Assembly: GCA_003427395.1 (NCBI GenBank)
Contig: BFEA01000577.1
Location: 746,986 to 776,801 of the forward strand
Source of the DNA: Chara braunii
Lineage: Eukaryota; Streptophyta; Charophyceae; Charales; Characeae
Length of the DNA stretch: 29,816 bases
Direction: 5' to 3'
Both the position numbers and the translations under genes were made by a program. The notes beneath the pieces were generated by a model. The model was not told the origin of the DNA, made no database searches, and was given only the letters and a program-made list of their open reading frames with translations. Below, one piece after another: positions 17,857-28,937 of the stretch (within the stretch, counting starts at the first letter, position 1; each line of letters opens with the position of its first letter).

Positions 17857-18805
17857 CATGAGCCTCGTCGTCGTGACGAGGAACGGGACGGAGGACGTGC
17901 GCGCCTACCTCTGTAGGTGGAGGCCATGCCTCGAAGCATGCTTTCCTTCTCGAACAGTCCATAGCGCTGGTAGGGTAGGTCTTCTCTCACTCCATAGCCG
18001 CAGGATAGCTGACATGGCACAAGGAAAGAATTCGGGTTTACCAGATAAACGGTGTTTTTCGAACGATGGTCCAAGCTTCAAGGAATAGTTTAGGGTTGTT
18101 ACCAAGGTAAAAAACGAGAACTTACCTCTCGCGACCCAGTTGGTTTCGTTGCTGGGTTTGGCTCGCGTTCGGAACACGCACCGCTTGATTACAATCACTC
18201 AAACCATTGTCATAGGCACAGCAAGGAATATGGAGCATGGACCATCGTCTGTGGATACTGCTCCGTTGCACTGAATCCCATCTCATGTGTGAGTGGCCAC
18301 GCTTGGTTATGTGTCCACCTGAGCCATAGCCATAGCAGAAGCCTAGTGGGAATCGACCATCGCCTATAAGTACAACCTTATTCTCTCTGTATCTCCTCTC
18401 ATGGGAAGCTTTCAATCAAGAGATGATCTCCATCTCCGATATTTGCTTAAGCCAAGACACACATACCACCTTCAGGGTAGGCTCGTTGGGTCGGGTCTCA
18501 AACATGGGGATAGGTATTGAAGGGCAAGCAACCGCAACCGCCACATCGTCAATGGTGAATCTCGACAAAGAAGGAAACTAGGGACCGACTCGTTACGATC
18601 TCAATAGCGGATTACCAACATCCATTCGTGCCTCTGTGCCGATACCTGCTTGCGAGTAACGGAACGCAACCCGAGGGGGTAAGGAAAATCTGGAGACTCG
18701 AAAGGTTGAAGTGAGAGAGGCAAACGGGAAGAGTGTCCCTCCTATCGTCCATTAGGCGAGGGACACGTGAGAAAGATCCAGCTACGTATGCTTGCAAGAA
18801 GTGTG

Positions 18806-19974
18806 ACTAGCGGTTGATGCGCCTTCCCCTCCCATCGCTCTCTCAATGTCAGCGCTAAGGAGAGGAGGACAAGGAGGAGCATGGGAGGCGGTCATAGTCG
18901 AAGCAAGATAGATGTGTCAGAACTGTCACGCCGGCTGCTAATCATCTCATATCGACCACCGGTACCGATTGCAGTCTTGGAGTAGTGTGTCCTTCATGAT
19001 CGCGAACAAAGCGTCACAGTACCCGTCCAAGGTAGAAGAAGGAGCAAGTTTCGGCAACGACAACAAAGGTGAGAAGAAAGCAAATCGATGCAATGTCGTC
19101 TCGATTGCCACTCATTACTGCTGTGAGAGGCGCCACGAGTCTCGACAGGAAAGAGGAGGTCGTTGAGCTCTAGTCACGCGAGTCCGTTCCGGGGCTACCC
19201 TGTACTTGACTCCTCTAAGAGGAGTGAACGCGCAAATCGACGAATCAACCGATGCATCTTCGTACACACAGTCTTTCTCTCTCTCTCCCTCTCTCTCTTT
19301 CTCTCTCTCACTCTCTCCCTCCCACTGCTTTTCTTTCTCTCTGCATTTCCTACTCCTTCTGTACACCCCCCCCCCCCTCCCTCTCTCGGCATCTCACTCT
19401 CTGCCTCTGGGCGTCAATATGTATTCCTCTCCTTAAACTGACGTCTCGTCATCCATGTCTTCTCCTCCCGCTGCTCTTCATCGGAATTAACACTAGCACT
19501 GCCAGACAGGTGATTTGGTTTGGGAGCGGAAGTCCCGTGTGCGCTCTTGCTCCGAAGATCAAACGGAGTAATCAGTCAAGCTACTAGTCGGGACCTATCT
19601 CTTCCTTGACACAGTATTCGAAGTACAATGGCAAACTTAAGTTCTAGCTATTTCTCCCTCGTTCTCAATTCCACCGGTCAGCTTCAACTTCGAATCTCAC
19701 CCCAATTCCAACAATACTCTGAACCTAAAGCCTGCGTTTTTCTTTGAACTTGTAATCTTACCCTCCTGACCAGCGCTCGACCCGGCTTACGCTCTTCCCT
19801 CCGGACTTCCCACCTGCATAACCTTCCGCTCGTTAAGGATTGATTCGTACACGAAGCTCAAGGGTAGTGGGATTAGTTAATCAGTAACATTGATCCGCTG
19901 CCTGCTGGCCTCCTCCGATATACGGAAGGAACGATCTTCCCGAGCGATCCCAGTTGCAAGTCCGGTCTACCCCA
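18806..19974 (+). repeat. Diverged ~1.2-kb repeat unit A upstream of the LINE
   Basis: Its first ~105 bases (18806-18910: ACTAGCGGTTGATGCGCC..., CATCGCTCTCTCAATG, AAGGAGGAGCATGGGAGGCG) recur at 19975-20111. Its last ~145 bases (19768-19912: GACCAGCGCTCGACCCGG..., CCTTCCGCTCGTTAAGGATT) recur at 21036-21180. The middles have diverged beyond recognition by eye. No coding frame is supported. Confidence 0.55.
19270..19332. repeat. CT-rich simple sequence
   Basis: Imperfect (TC)n with occasional CCC/TTT interruptions, followed by a run of 13 C at about 19365-19377. Frames reading Ser/Leu runs here are artefacts. Confidence 0.9.
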
Positions 19975-21235
19975 ACTAGCGGTGATGCGCCTTCTCCTCA
20001 CATCGCTCTCTCAATGCTGACACTAAGGAGAAGAGGACAAGGAGGAGCATGGGAAGCAGTCATAGTCGAGATAAGGAGGAGCATGGTAAGCGGTCATAGT
20101 AGAAACAAGATGAAGTGGGGAAGTGGTAATAATACCTATCTTACTGCGAAGTCATCTTCCACACCCACCTAGGGCTGTAGTTACTCTGGCCGCTAGTACC
20201 AATCCAAAGTCACTTGTTGACAGACAGCTCGATAGTGCGACAGATCATCCTAAGGATAGTAGCGAACATCATCATCCCGCCGTACTAGTTTTCGCTGAGA
20301 TCTGTCTGCGAACAACAGAGGGTAGTTCGATAGGTGATGGCGAATCCAAGTTCCAGTTGAAATTCCTTCTTTCTCAATTCGTCTCCAAACTCCAATCTCG
20401 AACTCCACATCATCAAATCCAACATTACCCTCATGAGAAGCAAGGAAGGACTCGGTTGTGGGGGACGGGCGATCATAAGTTAGGACGAGCATATGATAGG
20501 AACCGCCCGAATGCTCGCCTTACGAAGTGGGGTAAGGTTTGACTGAATGGCGAGCGGCTCGGCATCGTGTTAGAGGGAAGTCACTGGTACTTGTACAACT
20601 ATTGATATTATTATTGGATGATGCCCGTCCTTTGGCTTCGATCTTCGACGATGCTCTGTTTTGACTGAAGAGATTTTCGAACTTATCCTCTTTTCCCCGA
20701 TTTATTGTTTCTGTCGTGCACCCTGTCTCGTTATCCTTTCAATAATCTTCCATCTTGGGGAACTTATAAGGACTTGTAATGCTGGTTGTTATCCTTCTGC
20801 TATCGCTTCTACCGTAGTCGGTGCTTCTCCTTTCGTAAGTAAGGTCCCTCTCTCACATAAGTTACACGATTGTCGCCCCCTTCCTTTTCTGTTATTTTTC
20901 ATCATCGTGAATTTCGCTGCTTTCCGAAATCGAAAGGTTCCATTGCCTACTTTCAAACTTTACCCTCAATTTCATTCCAAGGCCCATCACCTAAGAAGGC
21001 CAAACTGCTGTGTTGCATTCGTAACTGTCCTCCGTGACTAGTGCTCGATCCGGTCTGCGTTCTCCCCTCCCGTAAGCCTTCTTGCACAGCCTTCCGCTAG
21101 TTGAGGTGGAATCATACACGTGGTTCAAGGATAGCGAATTCGGTAATTCAGTATCCTTGCTCAGTCACCTGAGGGGCCCTCCTCCTCCTACATACAGATT
21201 ACACGGACTGGTCCACTAGCAGCGAAGAAGAGCGG
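19975..21235 (+). repeat. Diverged ~1.2-kb repeat unit B, adjacent to LINE ORF1
   Basis: It shares both end segments with unit A in the same order and orientation (spacings 1169 and 1268 bases), which fits an old tandem duplication. It contains an internal 34-base tandem duplication (20039-20072 and 20073-20106, AAGGAGGAGCATGG...). It ends about 85 bases before the ATG of LINE ORF1, so it could be the LINE 5' UTR. Just before ORF1 a 12-base duplication, ATCAGGAGCAT twice, lies near 21258-21280. Confidence 0.5.
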
Positions 21236-21318
21236 CACGGTTTAGCAGGGCACCAGTTATCAGGAGCATATCAGGAGCATAACTCAAGGATCACGGCAAA
21301 AGTCGAGACTTTCAGAAG

Positions 21319-24096
21319 ATGGAAAGGGGGACGGGACCAGGGATGCCCTCCAGCACCGGCCGGTACATTCCGCCAAGTCGCAGAGCTCCAAGTCAGCAAC
21401 AAGAAGGGATCGAGAGAGGTGCAGCCTCGAGTGCAGCAAGGAACTCGGCGTCACCAGTGCAATCAAGGCCACATCAAGGTTCGGAGGACCGGGTTCGGGA
21501 ATCAATTAGCAGATGCTACGACGAAGGCATCTGCCCGAATGGACTGGAACTGGGAGTGGTGGTTGAAGATGAAGAAGGAAGAAGGTTCGTAGTGGATGAG
21601 ACTGTAGACAACATTAAGGTGACTTGGCTGAAAGAAAGAACAGTAATCCTGATCTTTCAAGAAGAAGCAAGGAACCTCTCAAGGCAGGTCAAGGAGGACC
21701 TGATCAGAGCTTATGAAGACGGGTGGATGCCGCAACAGATCTTTGATCCTGACACGAGGAGAGGCAGAATCCGCTTCGAGGGCCAGAATGTCGTTTCCTA
21801 CGTAGCCAAGGTAAAGGAAGTAGCAGACTGGATGCTGAGATCGAAGGAGGCAAAACTAAAACTGGGAAATAAAGAGTACATTACAACTTTCAAGCCTTGG
21901 ATGCCCCGCCAGGAGCTTCGGGACAGGAAACTGCAGGAAGCGGAGAGGAACTTCTGGATTGTAGCCTTGAGAGTACAGTTGGACACCTACTACTACTTAG
22001 GCGAAGCAGTCAGGGGGATGTTCGGAGAAGTGCTGGAGATGCACCCCCCCGAGTACGATAGAACGCGACCGAAACTGATGAACGTCAAGATGGATATGCA
22101 TCCAGACGCAAGATTCAACGTTGACGACGTCCTGGTGATTCAATCCCCTAATGGTGAAAGATGGAGAGTCGAGATAGCTACTCCGTTTACGGGCTGGTGC
22201 AGGAAATGCAAGTGGTATTTCCACATAGAGGAAAACTGCCCACGGTCGCAACCAAACAATGACGGGAGAAGAGAAGGAGGCGCTCGGGCATGTGGACACA
22301 AGGAACGCTTCCTTCAACACACGCTGAACAGGGTCCCCCGAACAAGGCGGGAGGAGGGATCGGAGAATACACGAGACCACAGACAGGACAGAGAAGGAGG
22401 GACAAATGAGAGAGACAGACCCGTCAGAAGCGAAGGACAGGGAGATCAATAGTCCGCCCCAGTGAGGCGTACCCACAGTCACCCAAGCCGAATTTCAAGT
22501 CAACAGGGGGGTCACACAACTTCTACACAGGCAGATAGAGGGTGGGAGGCACGAGAAAGAGGATTCAGAGATTCCTGGCACTAGATGGCCCCAGAACTTC
22601 GAGGAAGAATGCAGCCTCCACATCCAACCCTCTTGCCCACATGGGAACAGCGGAGAACTTGGCCGATAACCTCGATCCCAGAGAATTTTGTTCCCCTAAG
22701 GGACGAGAGGGAGCTGGATTGGAGAATGCAAGACGCTGGACGAGAGTGCTATGACAGGTATGGTGGAACAATCACACAGCCTGTAGGACACAATGACATT
22801 TTGGAGTACACGCAAGACTATCCAGGGTATGATCAATGGATCATTACCGGCCCACCAGTGAGCCATCATCACCATGAGCCTCACACGCAAGCGTTCAATA
22901 CCTTCCCTGTTCATCCTAGGCCGCGGTACCCATCGAACTCATACGACTGGAGGGACCTAGCTCAGCAGCAAATGCAGCAAGGAACAGGCTCGCTTGAACA
23001 AGTCGGGCATAACGTGATGGGAGAAACAGGCTGCTCAATGGGCGGCGATCGTCAACACGGTCTAATGAGACAGAGGAGGAGAAATGGGAAGGCTTGGCGA
23101 ACATAGGTGGAAGAGGAATCGAGGAAGCAAAATATTATCACCAGAGACAGGCTGCGTAACCATGACAGAGAAGCGAGAAGGTGGGGAGATGAGTGTGATG
23201 GAGGTTACGGGAGGGATGGGCAACCGTCAGCGGTACCGGCGACTGACATCCAGAGGGAGCTATCAAGAACCTCGATCTCCTCTTAGTCCCGTATCCAGAT
23301 GGAAAGCGAGAAGGAAGAAGAACCACTGAGCAGGGAACTCTCCTCCTCCTCAATGGAGAGTTCGGCGCACTCCAGGTTGCAACAAAAAGAGGAGAGGAGT
23401 GCAGCTCCGAGACAGCAGGTTGACCGCAACAGAAGGACGAATCTGATTCACAGGGACCAAGCATAAACGGTTAGGCGGAGGATTGTGCCGTTGGTATGTA
23501 TGCAAGCAAGGGATGGCACTTATTTTCTAGCACTATCGAGCGCTGATGGGAGACCATACATTCCTTCGGAGGAGGTGGACAGAGCACCAACCCATAGTGT
23601 GATACTGCAGAAAACAAGAAGTTTGTACGGGGAACACATTCCGATTAGAGTAATACCCAAGTCTTCAGTGATAAATATTATCTGCGAAACTTCACAAGGG
23701 TATTACAAGTTTTATTTCCCCTTGTTGGATGCACGGGGCCCTCCGGAATCGGCTCACTCGCTGACCCAGTCCAAGGTCCGTTGGTATCACATGGATGCAG
23801 TAAGGGAACGAAACACCCCGGAACTCGAGAAAATCACTGTGTTTCACGAAATCAGCGCCTTAATTCTGCTCAACCTCTGCGAGAAGCTGCCAGCGGAGGA
23901 AGGTCTGCAATCGAATTTCATGTATTCCATGCTGACGAAGGACTGGCCCACGAGATCACAGGCGACCTCCTCCCATGGCAGCTCAAGAGGCAGCATACAG
24001 TCCCGGTCCATGCCACAGGCAGCGACGCCAGCAAGTTCTGCAGATCCGGACAACCAACAAGTCGATCAACCCGACCCCAACCGCATCCAACAGTAA
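21319..24096 (+). pseudogene. LINE ORF1: nucleic-acid-binding protein with CCHC knuckle, five internal stops
   Basis: A single phase can be followed from ATG 21319 to TAA 24094-24096 (about 925 codons) without a frameshift. It is broken by TAG 22450, TAG 22582, TAG 23104, TAG 23284 and TAA 23464. Residues 1-60 are Ser/Pro/Gln-rich. Residues 95-290 resemble the DUF4283-type domain of plant L1 ORF1 (FKPWMPRQEL, NFWIVALRVQLDTYY). A knuckle C294-x2-C297-x4-H302-x4-C307 (CRKCKWYFHIEENC) follows. The next part is low-complexity, with a His run. A last segment from 23485 looks folded (GTYFLALSSADGRPYIPSEE, YYKFYFPLLD, VFHEISALILLNLCEKL) but matches no family I know. ORF1 proteins coat LINE RNA. ORF2 starts 19 bases after the end. 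Confidence 0.75.
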
Positions 24097-24115
24097 GCGG
24101 TCATACAGCAGACTC

Positions 24116-24970
24116 ATGGATAGACTCAAGATGGCTTCTTGGAACCTCCAGGGATTGGGAGACACAAGCGGTGGACAAAAACGGAGACGGTTGAAAAGCT
24201 GGGTACACGAATGGAGGATTAACTGCCTACTTATTCAAGAATCAAAGTTGGACGAAGGAAAACTCGAGTTGGGGAACTGGTGGGATGGGCCTCAGGTTTG
24301 GGCCCCCGCGCAGGGAACCAGGGGGGGAGTGGGAATACTAATCCACAGAGATTTGCAGATGAAGGTGGTTGACTCAGAAACTGATATCTGGGGTAGATGG
24401 GCCTGGATCAGATTGGAGTCATAGGGAGAAGAGTGGGCAATCATGACGATCTACGCTCCTACAGAGGCAGGGGAGCGCGCGAGGTTCTTCGCCAGCCTTA
24501 TCTCTCATATTCCAAAGATAGACAACCTGATCATAGCGGGGGACTGGAATCTGTCCTTGGACGAAGCGTTGAAGCCGGACTCAGCAACAGCAGGCAGGAA
24601 AGACGTGCAGACACTCCTGGAGTTAGCATCAGAGCTCGAGTTGGCAGACCCATTCAGGATCATGAACCCAGGGGACCCAGGCTACACCTGGATGTCCCAC
24701 GTGCACCGAAGAAGGGGGACGGTGGCCAGGCGAAGACTGGACTACTACTTAACCACAAAATCAGTCCTAAGTGGCTTCACGACAGTGCAGCAGGTTTGCA
24801 ACCTGCTGTCAGATCACAAACCTGTGATTGCAGACATCAAGTTAAGGGTAAGCTCTGAGCGGGGTAAGGGTTTTTTCAGGCTCAACGCACAGAACCTGGA
24901 GGGCCCTGGTCTGGTGGAGTGGGTAGATCAACACATGAAGGAATGGGAAGGAGCCAAATATCTCTTTTAA
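24116..24970 (+). pseudogene. LINE ORF2, AP-like endonuclease domain
   Basis: From ATG 24116 the frame shows the exonuclease-endonuclease-phosphatase motifs in order: MASWNLQGLGD, LLIQESKLDEG (catalytic Glu), an internal TAG (24422-24424), WAIMTIYAPTEAGERARFF, IIAGDWNLSLD (Asp and Asn), GYTWMSHVHRRRGTVARRRLDYY and LSDHKPVIADI (the terminal SDH). The enzyme nicks target DNA to prime reverse transcription. The frame stops at 24968 after EGAKYLF. The connection to the RT part (24971-25134) is open only in pieces in different phases (one reads CRGLIRRGHRYHIKHAYCLL), so frameshifts or small losses lie there. Confidence 0.85.
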
Positions 24971-25134
24971 TCTGCAGAGGACTGATTAGACGGGGGCATC
25001 GCTATCACATCAAGCATGCTTACTGTTTGCTCAAAGATATTGGTAAGGACAAGGAACCGGAAGGAAGCGGAGTGTAAGAGAAGAGTAGAAGAAGCAGAGG
25101 AAAGGATGGAGGGGTACCCTATTTCGGCCTAAGC

Positions 25135-26625
25135 ATGGGCGACAGAGAGGAGGAAGAGATGGCAGAATGGGAAGACCTGCAATCAGAGAAGGAACGAAGA
25201 TGTTCCGATATGCTGAAGGAGAAAGGCATTGAAGTCAACGACAAGATGAATAAAGAAATTTTCCAAAAGCTTCTACCTCGACGTTCAATGCAGCAAATGG
25301 TGGAACTCAGACATCCCTTCGATGAAGCAGCGCCTACGGCGTCCACAACAGCAGGGATGCTCGACTACGCTAGATTATACTACGAAGATATCCTCACTAC
25401 CCGCCGGCCGCAGGACAACATACACACCGATCTGACAAGGATCTCGAGTTTGTGGGAAGACACGCAGGCGAGACTTCCACTTCCAGCAAAGCTAGACCTG
25501 GACAGACCTCTTACCTTCGAAGAGACCACCCAAACGTTGAAATCCATGGCGAAAGACAAGGCGCCCCGTATCGATGGGCTGACGGTGGTGTTCTACTCCA
25601 AATGCTGGGGTGCGGTAGGACAACCACTGGTGGAACTCTACAACGAGGTGCTGATGGGAGGCAGGTTGGGTAAGAAGATGACACACGGTGTTATCTCGGT
25701 ACTCTTCAAGAAGGGGGACAAGGCGGAGGTGAGGAACTGGCGCCCGATCTCCTTACTCAATGTCTCGTACAAAATTTTGGCCAAGACATTAGCAAGGAGA
25801 TTAGGGAGGTACTTACCTGAGCTGGTGGAGAAAGACCAAGGCGCCTTCGTCCAAGGGCGCTCCATCTTCAACAACATCGCAACCGCCATCGAGGTCCTGG
25901 AGGTGGTACAATCTGAGAACTTGGATACAACGGTACTGCTGTTGGACTTGGAAAAGGCTTATGATAAGGTGGGATGGACGTTCGTCATCACCACATTGAA
26001 GCATATGGGTTTTGGTGGTGGTTTCTGCAAGTGGGTAATTGCTCTGTATACCTTTTCCACCTCCGCGGTAATGGTGAATGGTCTCCTGTCAGCCCCCTTC
26101 AAATTGTCAAGGTCCCTGCGTCAAGGCTGTCCTCTCGCTCCTCTACTTTTTGTGCTCCAAATGGAGGTAATCCTCAACCGTATCAGGAAACATCCGCTGA
26201 TCAAGGGCATCAGCCTCAATGAGTCAACGGAGTGCAGGGTCAAGGCTCTAGCCGATGACCTGTTTGCGGTATGTCAAAACACGACACCAGCTCTCTCAGC
26301 ACTGAATTCAGTCATGCAGGAGTACTCGTGCTTGTCAGAAGCCTCAGTCAATTGGTCCAAATCTTCCTATTTTTTGCCGACTCAGTTTAAGTCAAACGTA
26401 GAGTGAGGGATGAGGAGAACAGAGGAGGGTGAAGAGGAAAGATTCCTAGGAGTTTTGGTTAGTCTACAGGTGGAAGCATCATCGCAGGGACTGCTTCTTC
26501 AAAGTAGAATCACAGCCAGGCTGAAGTTATGGGGCTTTTGCGTGACATTTATCCCTAATAGGTCGGGCACTAGTGGCGAATGTGACTCTTTTCTCAATCC
26601 TCTGGTTCGTTTGTGCAGTTCGTGA
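25135..26625 (+). pseudogene. LINE ORF2, reverse transcriptase domain
   Basis: A 423-codon frame, then TGA (26404-26406), then the same phase to 26625. Motifs counted from Met 25135: DKAPRIDG (141-148, with Arg where PGxDG has Gly), VRNWRPISLLNVSYKILAK (199-217), KDQGAFVQGRSIFNN (233-247), LLLDLEKAYDKVGW with catalytic D271, SLRQGCPLAPLLF (327-339) and ALADDLFAV with D374-D375. These are the palm residues of non-LTR reverse transcriptases, which copy the RNA at the nicked target. Upstream is an acidic, coiled-coil-like stretch (residues 5-30). The frame gives way to another phase near 26570-26625, where the connection region begins. Confidence 0.9.
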
Positions 26626-28392
26626 AATTGCAGCAGGGATCATTTCGACCGTACGCCGCTTAGTGGCCCGATTTCTCTGGAAACCAAGTGCAAAGAAGGA
26701 AGAGGTTTTTGTAACCAAGGTGGCATGGGAGCTGCTCACTTTCCCACGAGCGCAGGGAGGGCTGGGCCTCTGGGACCCGGCTCGAAAAAAACAGGCGCAA
26801 CTGAGAACCTGGCTGGTTAAGGTGGCAACAGCGGAGTCCAAGGAGGACTGGATTCTCCTGGCAGAGAGGCTGCTGATGAGAGAATGGGGGCTCAACAGAC
26901 CCGAGGACGTCTGGGTCTGTTTTTTTATGGAATCCTTCAAGAAGAAGAGACCGAAGTCGCTGTTCTGGAAATCAATCCTGAGAGCCTGGAGAAGCCTGCC
27001 CCCTGACACGCCACCCCCCCCGCGCACGAAAGAAGAAGTGTTGGCCCAACCGCTTTTCGAGAACCAAGCCATCTGCAATCCGGGAGGTCAAGTATTTTCT
27101 GCAAACGGTTCAACGGCCACTTTCGAACTTGCCTGGTTGAAAAAAGGGGTGTCAAAGATAAGAGATCTGTGGTCCTCCTTGTTAGGCAGCTGGGAACCGC
27201 TATCGAAAATGAAAACCCGGGTGCAAGGTCTCAGGCGAGTAGAGGAAAACTGGCTCGCCTTGCTTGAGGCCATTCCACAGGACTGGAAAGACATCCTGGG
27301 CCTAGAAGGGGTGGACCCAATAGGCACGTGGTATGTGGCAGAGGACCAGGGAAGCGGGGGTACCGTTTGGAAGACTACTGAAATCACGCCCAGTGGTTTC
27401 AGGAGGGTGGAGAGTTGGCAATGTGAGGGTGAAGGGAACAGGCTGAGGCTGTTGGGGAATGAGGTGATCCAATGTTGGAGTACCCCCCCGCAGGCCCGAA
27501 TTGTAGCACGTCATGAACCAGGTAATCATGCGGAGATGCTGATCTGGATCGGCCGCTCCCCGTTCAAGCAATTGCGCATTGACCCCCTAGCATGGAGTTG
27601 GAGCAGGCAAGACTCAAAGGGTGCAGAAGCAGGCCCGCTGTTCCTGTCTGAGTACACCTCAAGAGAAGGATACGTACTTGCAAACAAAGCTGTCAGATCC
27701 CCAGCGTCTGTGGCAGTATCAAGGTGGTCCAAGGTGCTGGGGGAATCTGTTGCACCAACAGAGCCCAACTTCGAAAGACTGTGGAAGGAGCTAGAGCTTC
27801 TCCCGAACGGCAAGCAAGTGAGCATCCTCTGGCTGCTGTCTCTTCTGGTAACCCCCTCCGCAGTTTGGCTGCAGAGCAGAGGGGTAACGGTTGAACTAGA
27901 GGGGTAACGGTTGAACTAGGATGCTCAAGATGCAGGTGGCCGTTTGAGTCCACTCGGCATCTGTGGTGGGACTGCCCCGCATCCAAGCGTGTGTGGAAAT
28001 GGTGGGAACATCATTGGAGAGAGCTGGGGGGGGCGCATTTGGAATGGGACGAACGTTGGGTTCTGCTGGGTTTTCTGCCCGCAGACTTGAATGGGAAGGG
28101 AGGATGGGGATACATCGCCCAAGTGACAAGGGGCATCATATGTGAGTGCATCTGGGCAGACAGAAACAGGGCAAGGTTTGAAAAACGCCCCTTGTCGGAT
28201 GTAGAGATCAAGAGAAGAATCAAAGAGGGCCTCAAGCACGCCATCAGGGTCGACTGGCGAAGGAAAACCCGGGCATGGAAAGGTAGCAGGAATCAGAGAA
28301 CCTGGTTCCTCCGTACCTGGGCGCGTGACAACGGGTTGGCTGCAGTCCATTCAGTTCGAGGGTTAGTAGTCTCAAAATGGATCATGGAGTAG
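26573..28392 (+). pseudogene. LINE ORF2, connection and C-terminal zinc-binding segment
   Basis: This carries the post-RT region of plant L1 ORF2: LVARFLWKPSAKKEEVF, VAWELLTFPRAQGGLGLWDP, a long Trp-rich stretch, then QVSILWLLSLLVTPSAVWL. The frame is truncated at 27907 because of the 20-bp duplication at 27881-27920. In the phase after the duplication it continues CSRC...RHLWWDCPASKRVW, matching the C-x2-C...H-x4-C of the zf-RVT module, and ends at TAG 28390-28392 (VVSKWIME). Apart from that duplication the 600 or so codons are open, which suggests this half decayed less than ORF1. Confidence 0.8.
27881..27920. repeat. 20-bp tandem duplication in LINE ORF2
   Basis: GGGGTAACGGTTGAACTAGA is followed at once by the same 20 bases with G as the last base. 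Twenty bases is not a multiple of three. Reading with a single copy joins the connection frame to the CCHC segment in phase, so this duplication is the break. Confidence 0.95.
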
Positions 28393-28882
28393 TAGTCCAG
28401 TAAATTAGAGGGGCAAGTACGATGATGTGATAGAAAATCTCTGTGAGGTCAGGGCACTCGGCCCAACAGAGATGTTGTAGATTAGGCAGAGTCACCACCC
28501 ACGAACCAGGACACTTGGTTCAGTAGCGCCGCGGTGGGCTGCTTAGGCGAGTGTCGGTAGGACTCTGGGCCGCGCTAGTCCCAGACCATTATTGAGTTTG
28601 CTGAGCTCTGTTAAGCAGTAGGTGTAAATCCTGTGCAGGAATAGGAAGACAAATACCAACTGAACGAGTGAGCAGGTTTATCATGTTCAAGGCCAAGTGA
28701 AATCGTGCTGATAATTAGTTTCTGTAACATGGAATCCCAGTAGTGTTGGGTTCCGCAGGCAAAGCCTGTAAGCTAAGCTGACTGATGCTGTCAGATACCC
28801 CGGGTTGAATTGTGAGGTCCCCGGCCTCGAACCTGTCCTCTTTTGCAATGAAGTTACGTTTGATTTGAAAAAAAAACAAAAA
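28393..28882 (+). other. LINE 3' UTR and A-rich tail
   Basis: About 475 bases follow the ORF2 stop with no open frame of note, ending in an A-rich stretch (28868-28882, GAAAAAAAAACAAAAA), the mark of target-primed reverse transcription. The tail is short and interrupted by one C. Confidence 0.8.
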
Positions 28883-28937
28883 TGCGCGACATTCGGCGGG
28901 CGCTCAAGATGCCACGATGGGCGCGCGTGTGCGTCAC

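Larger units (their letters stand above)
16979..18805. other. No gene identified; contains assembly gap
   Basis: No coding region is supported here. Frames crossing the N run are artefacts. The stretch upstream of the HARBI1-like ATG (17317-17760) might be its promoter and 5' region. The remainder to 18805 has only short frames. A hairpin at 17811-17856 is described separately. Confidence 0.5.
21319..28882 (+). mobile_element. L1-type non-LTR retrotransposon (LINE), degenerate
   Basis: A plus-strand element with the plant L1 layout: ORF1 with CCHC knuckle, ORF2 with AP-like endonuclease, reverse transcriptase and C-terminal zinc-binding segment, a 3' UTR and an A-rich tail (28868-28882). At least five stops in ORF1, one or more in each part of ORF2, frame changes near 24970-25135 and 26570-26625, and a 20-bp duplication make it inactive. 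No target duplication matching TGCGCGACATTCGG after the tail was found near the 5' end, so the true 5' boundary may lie further left, in the repeat units. Confidence 0.9.

Noticed and set aside
19163-19587. Ser/Leu-rich frames at 19.2-19.6 kb
   Set aside because: Produced by the CT microsatellite and the C run.
21319-24096. Stop-codon reassignment or programmed readthrough in ORF1
   Set aside because: Stops are both TAG and TAA here and TGA in the gypsy element, and frameshifts and duplications also occur; ordinary decay is simpler.
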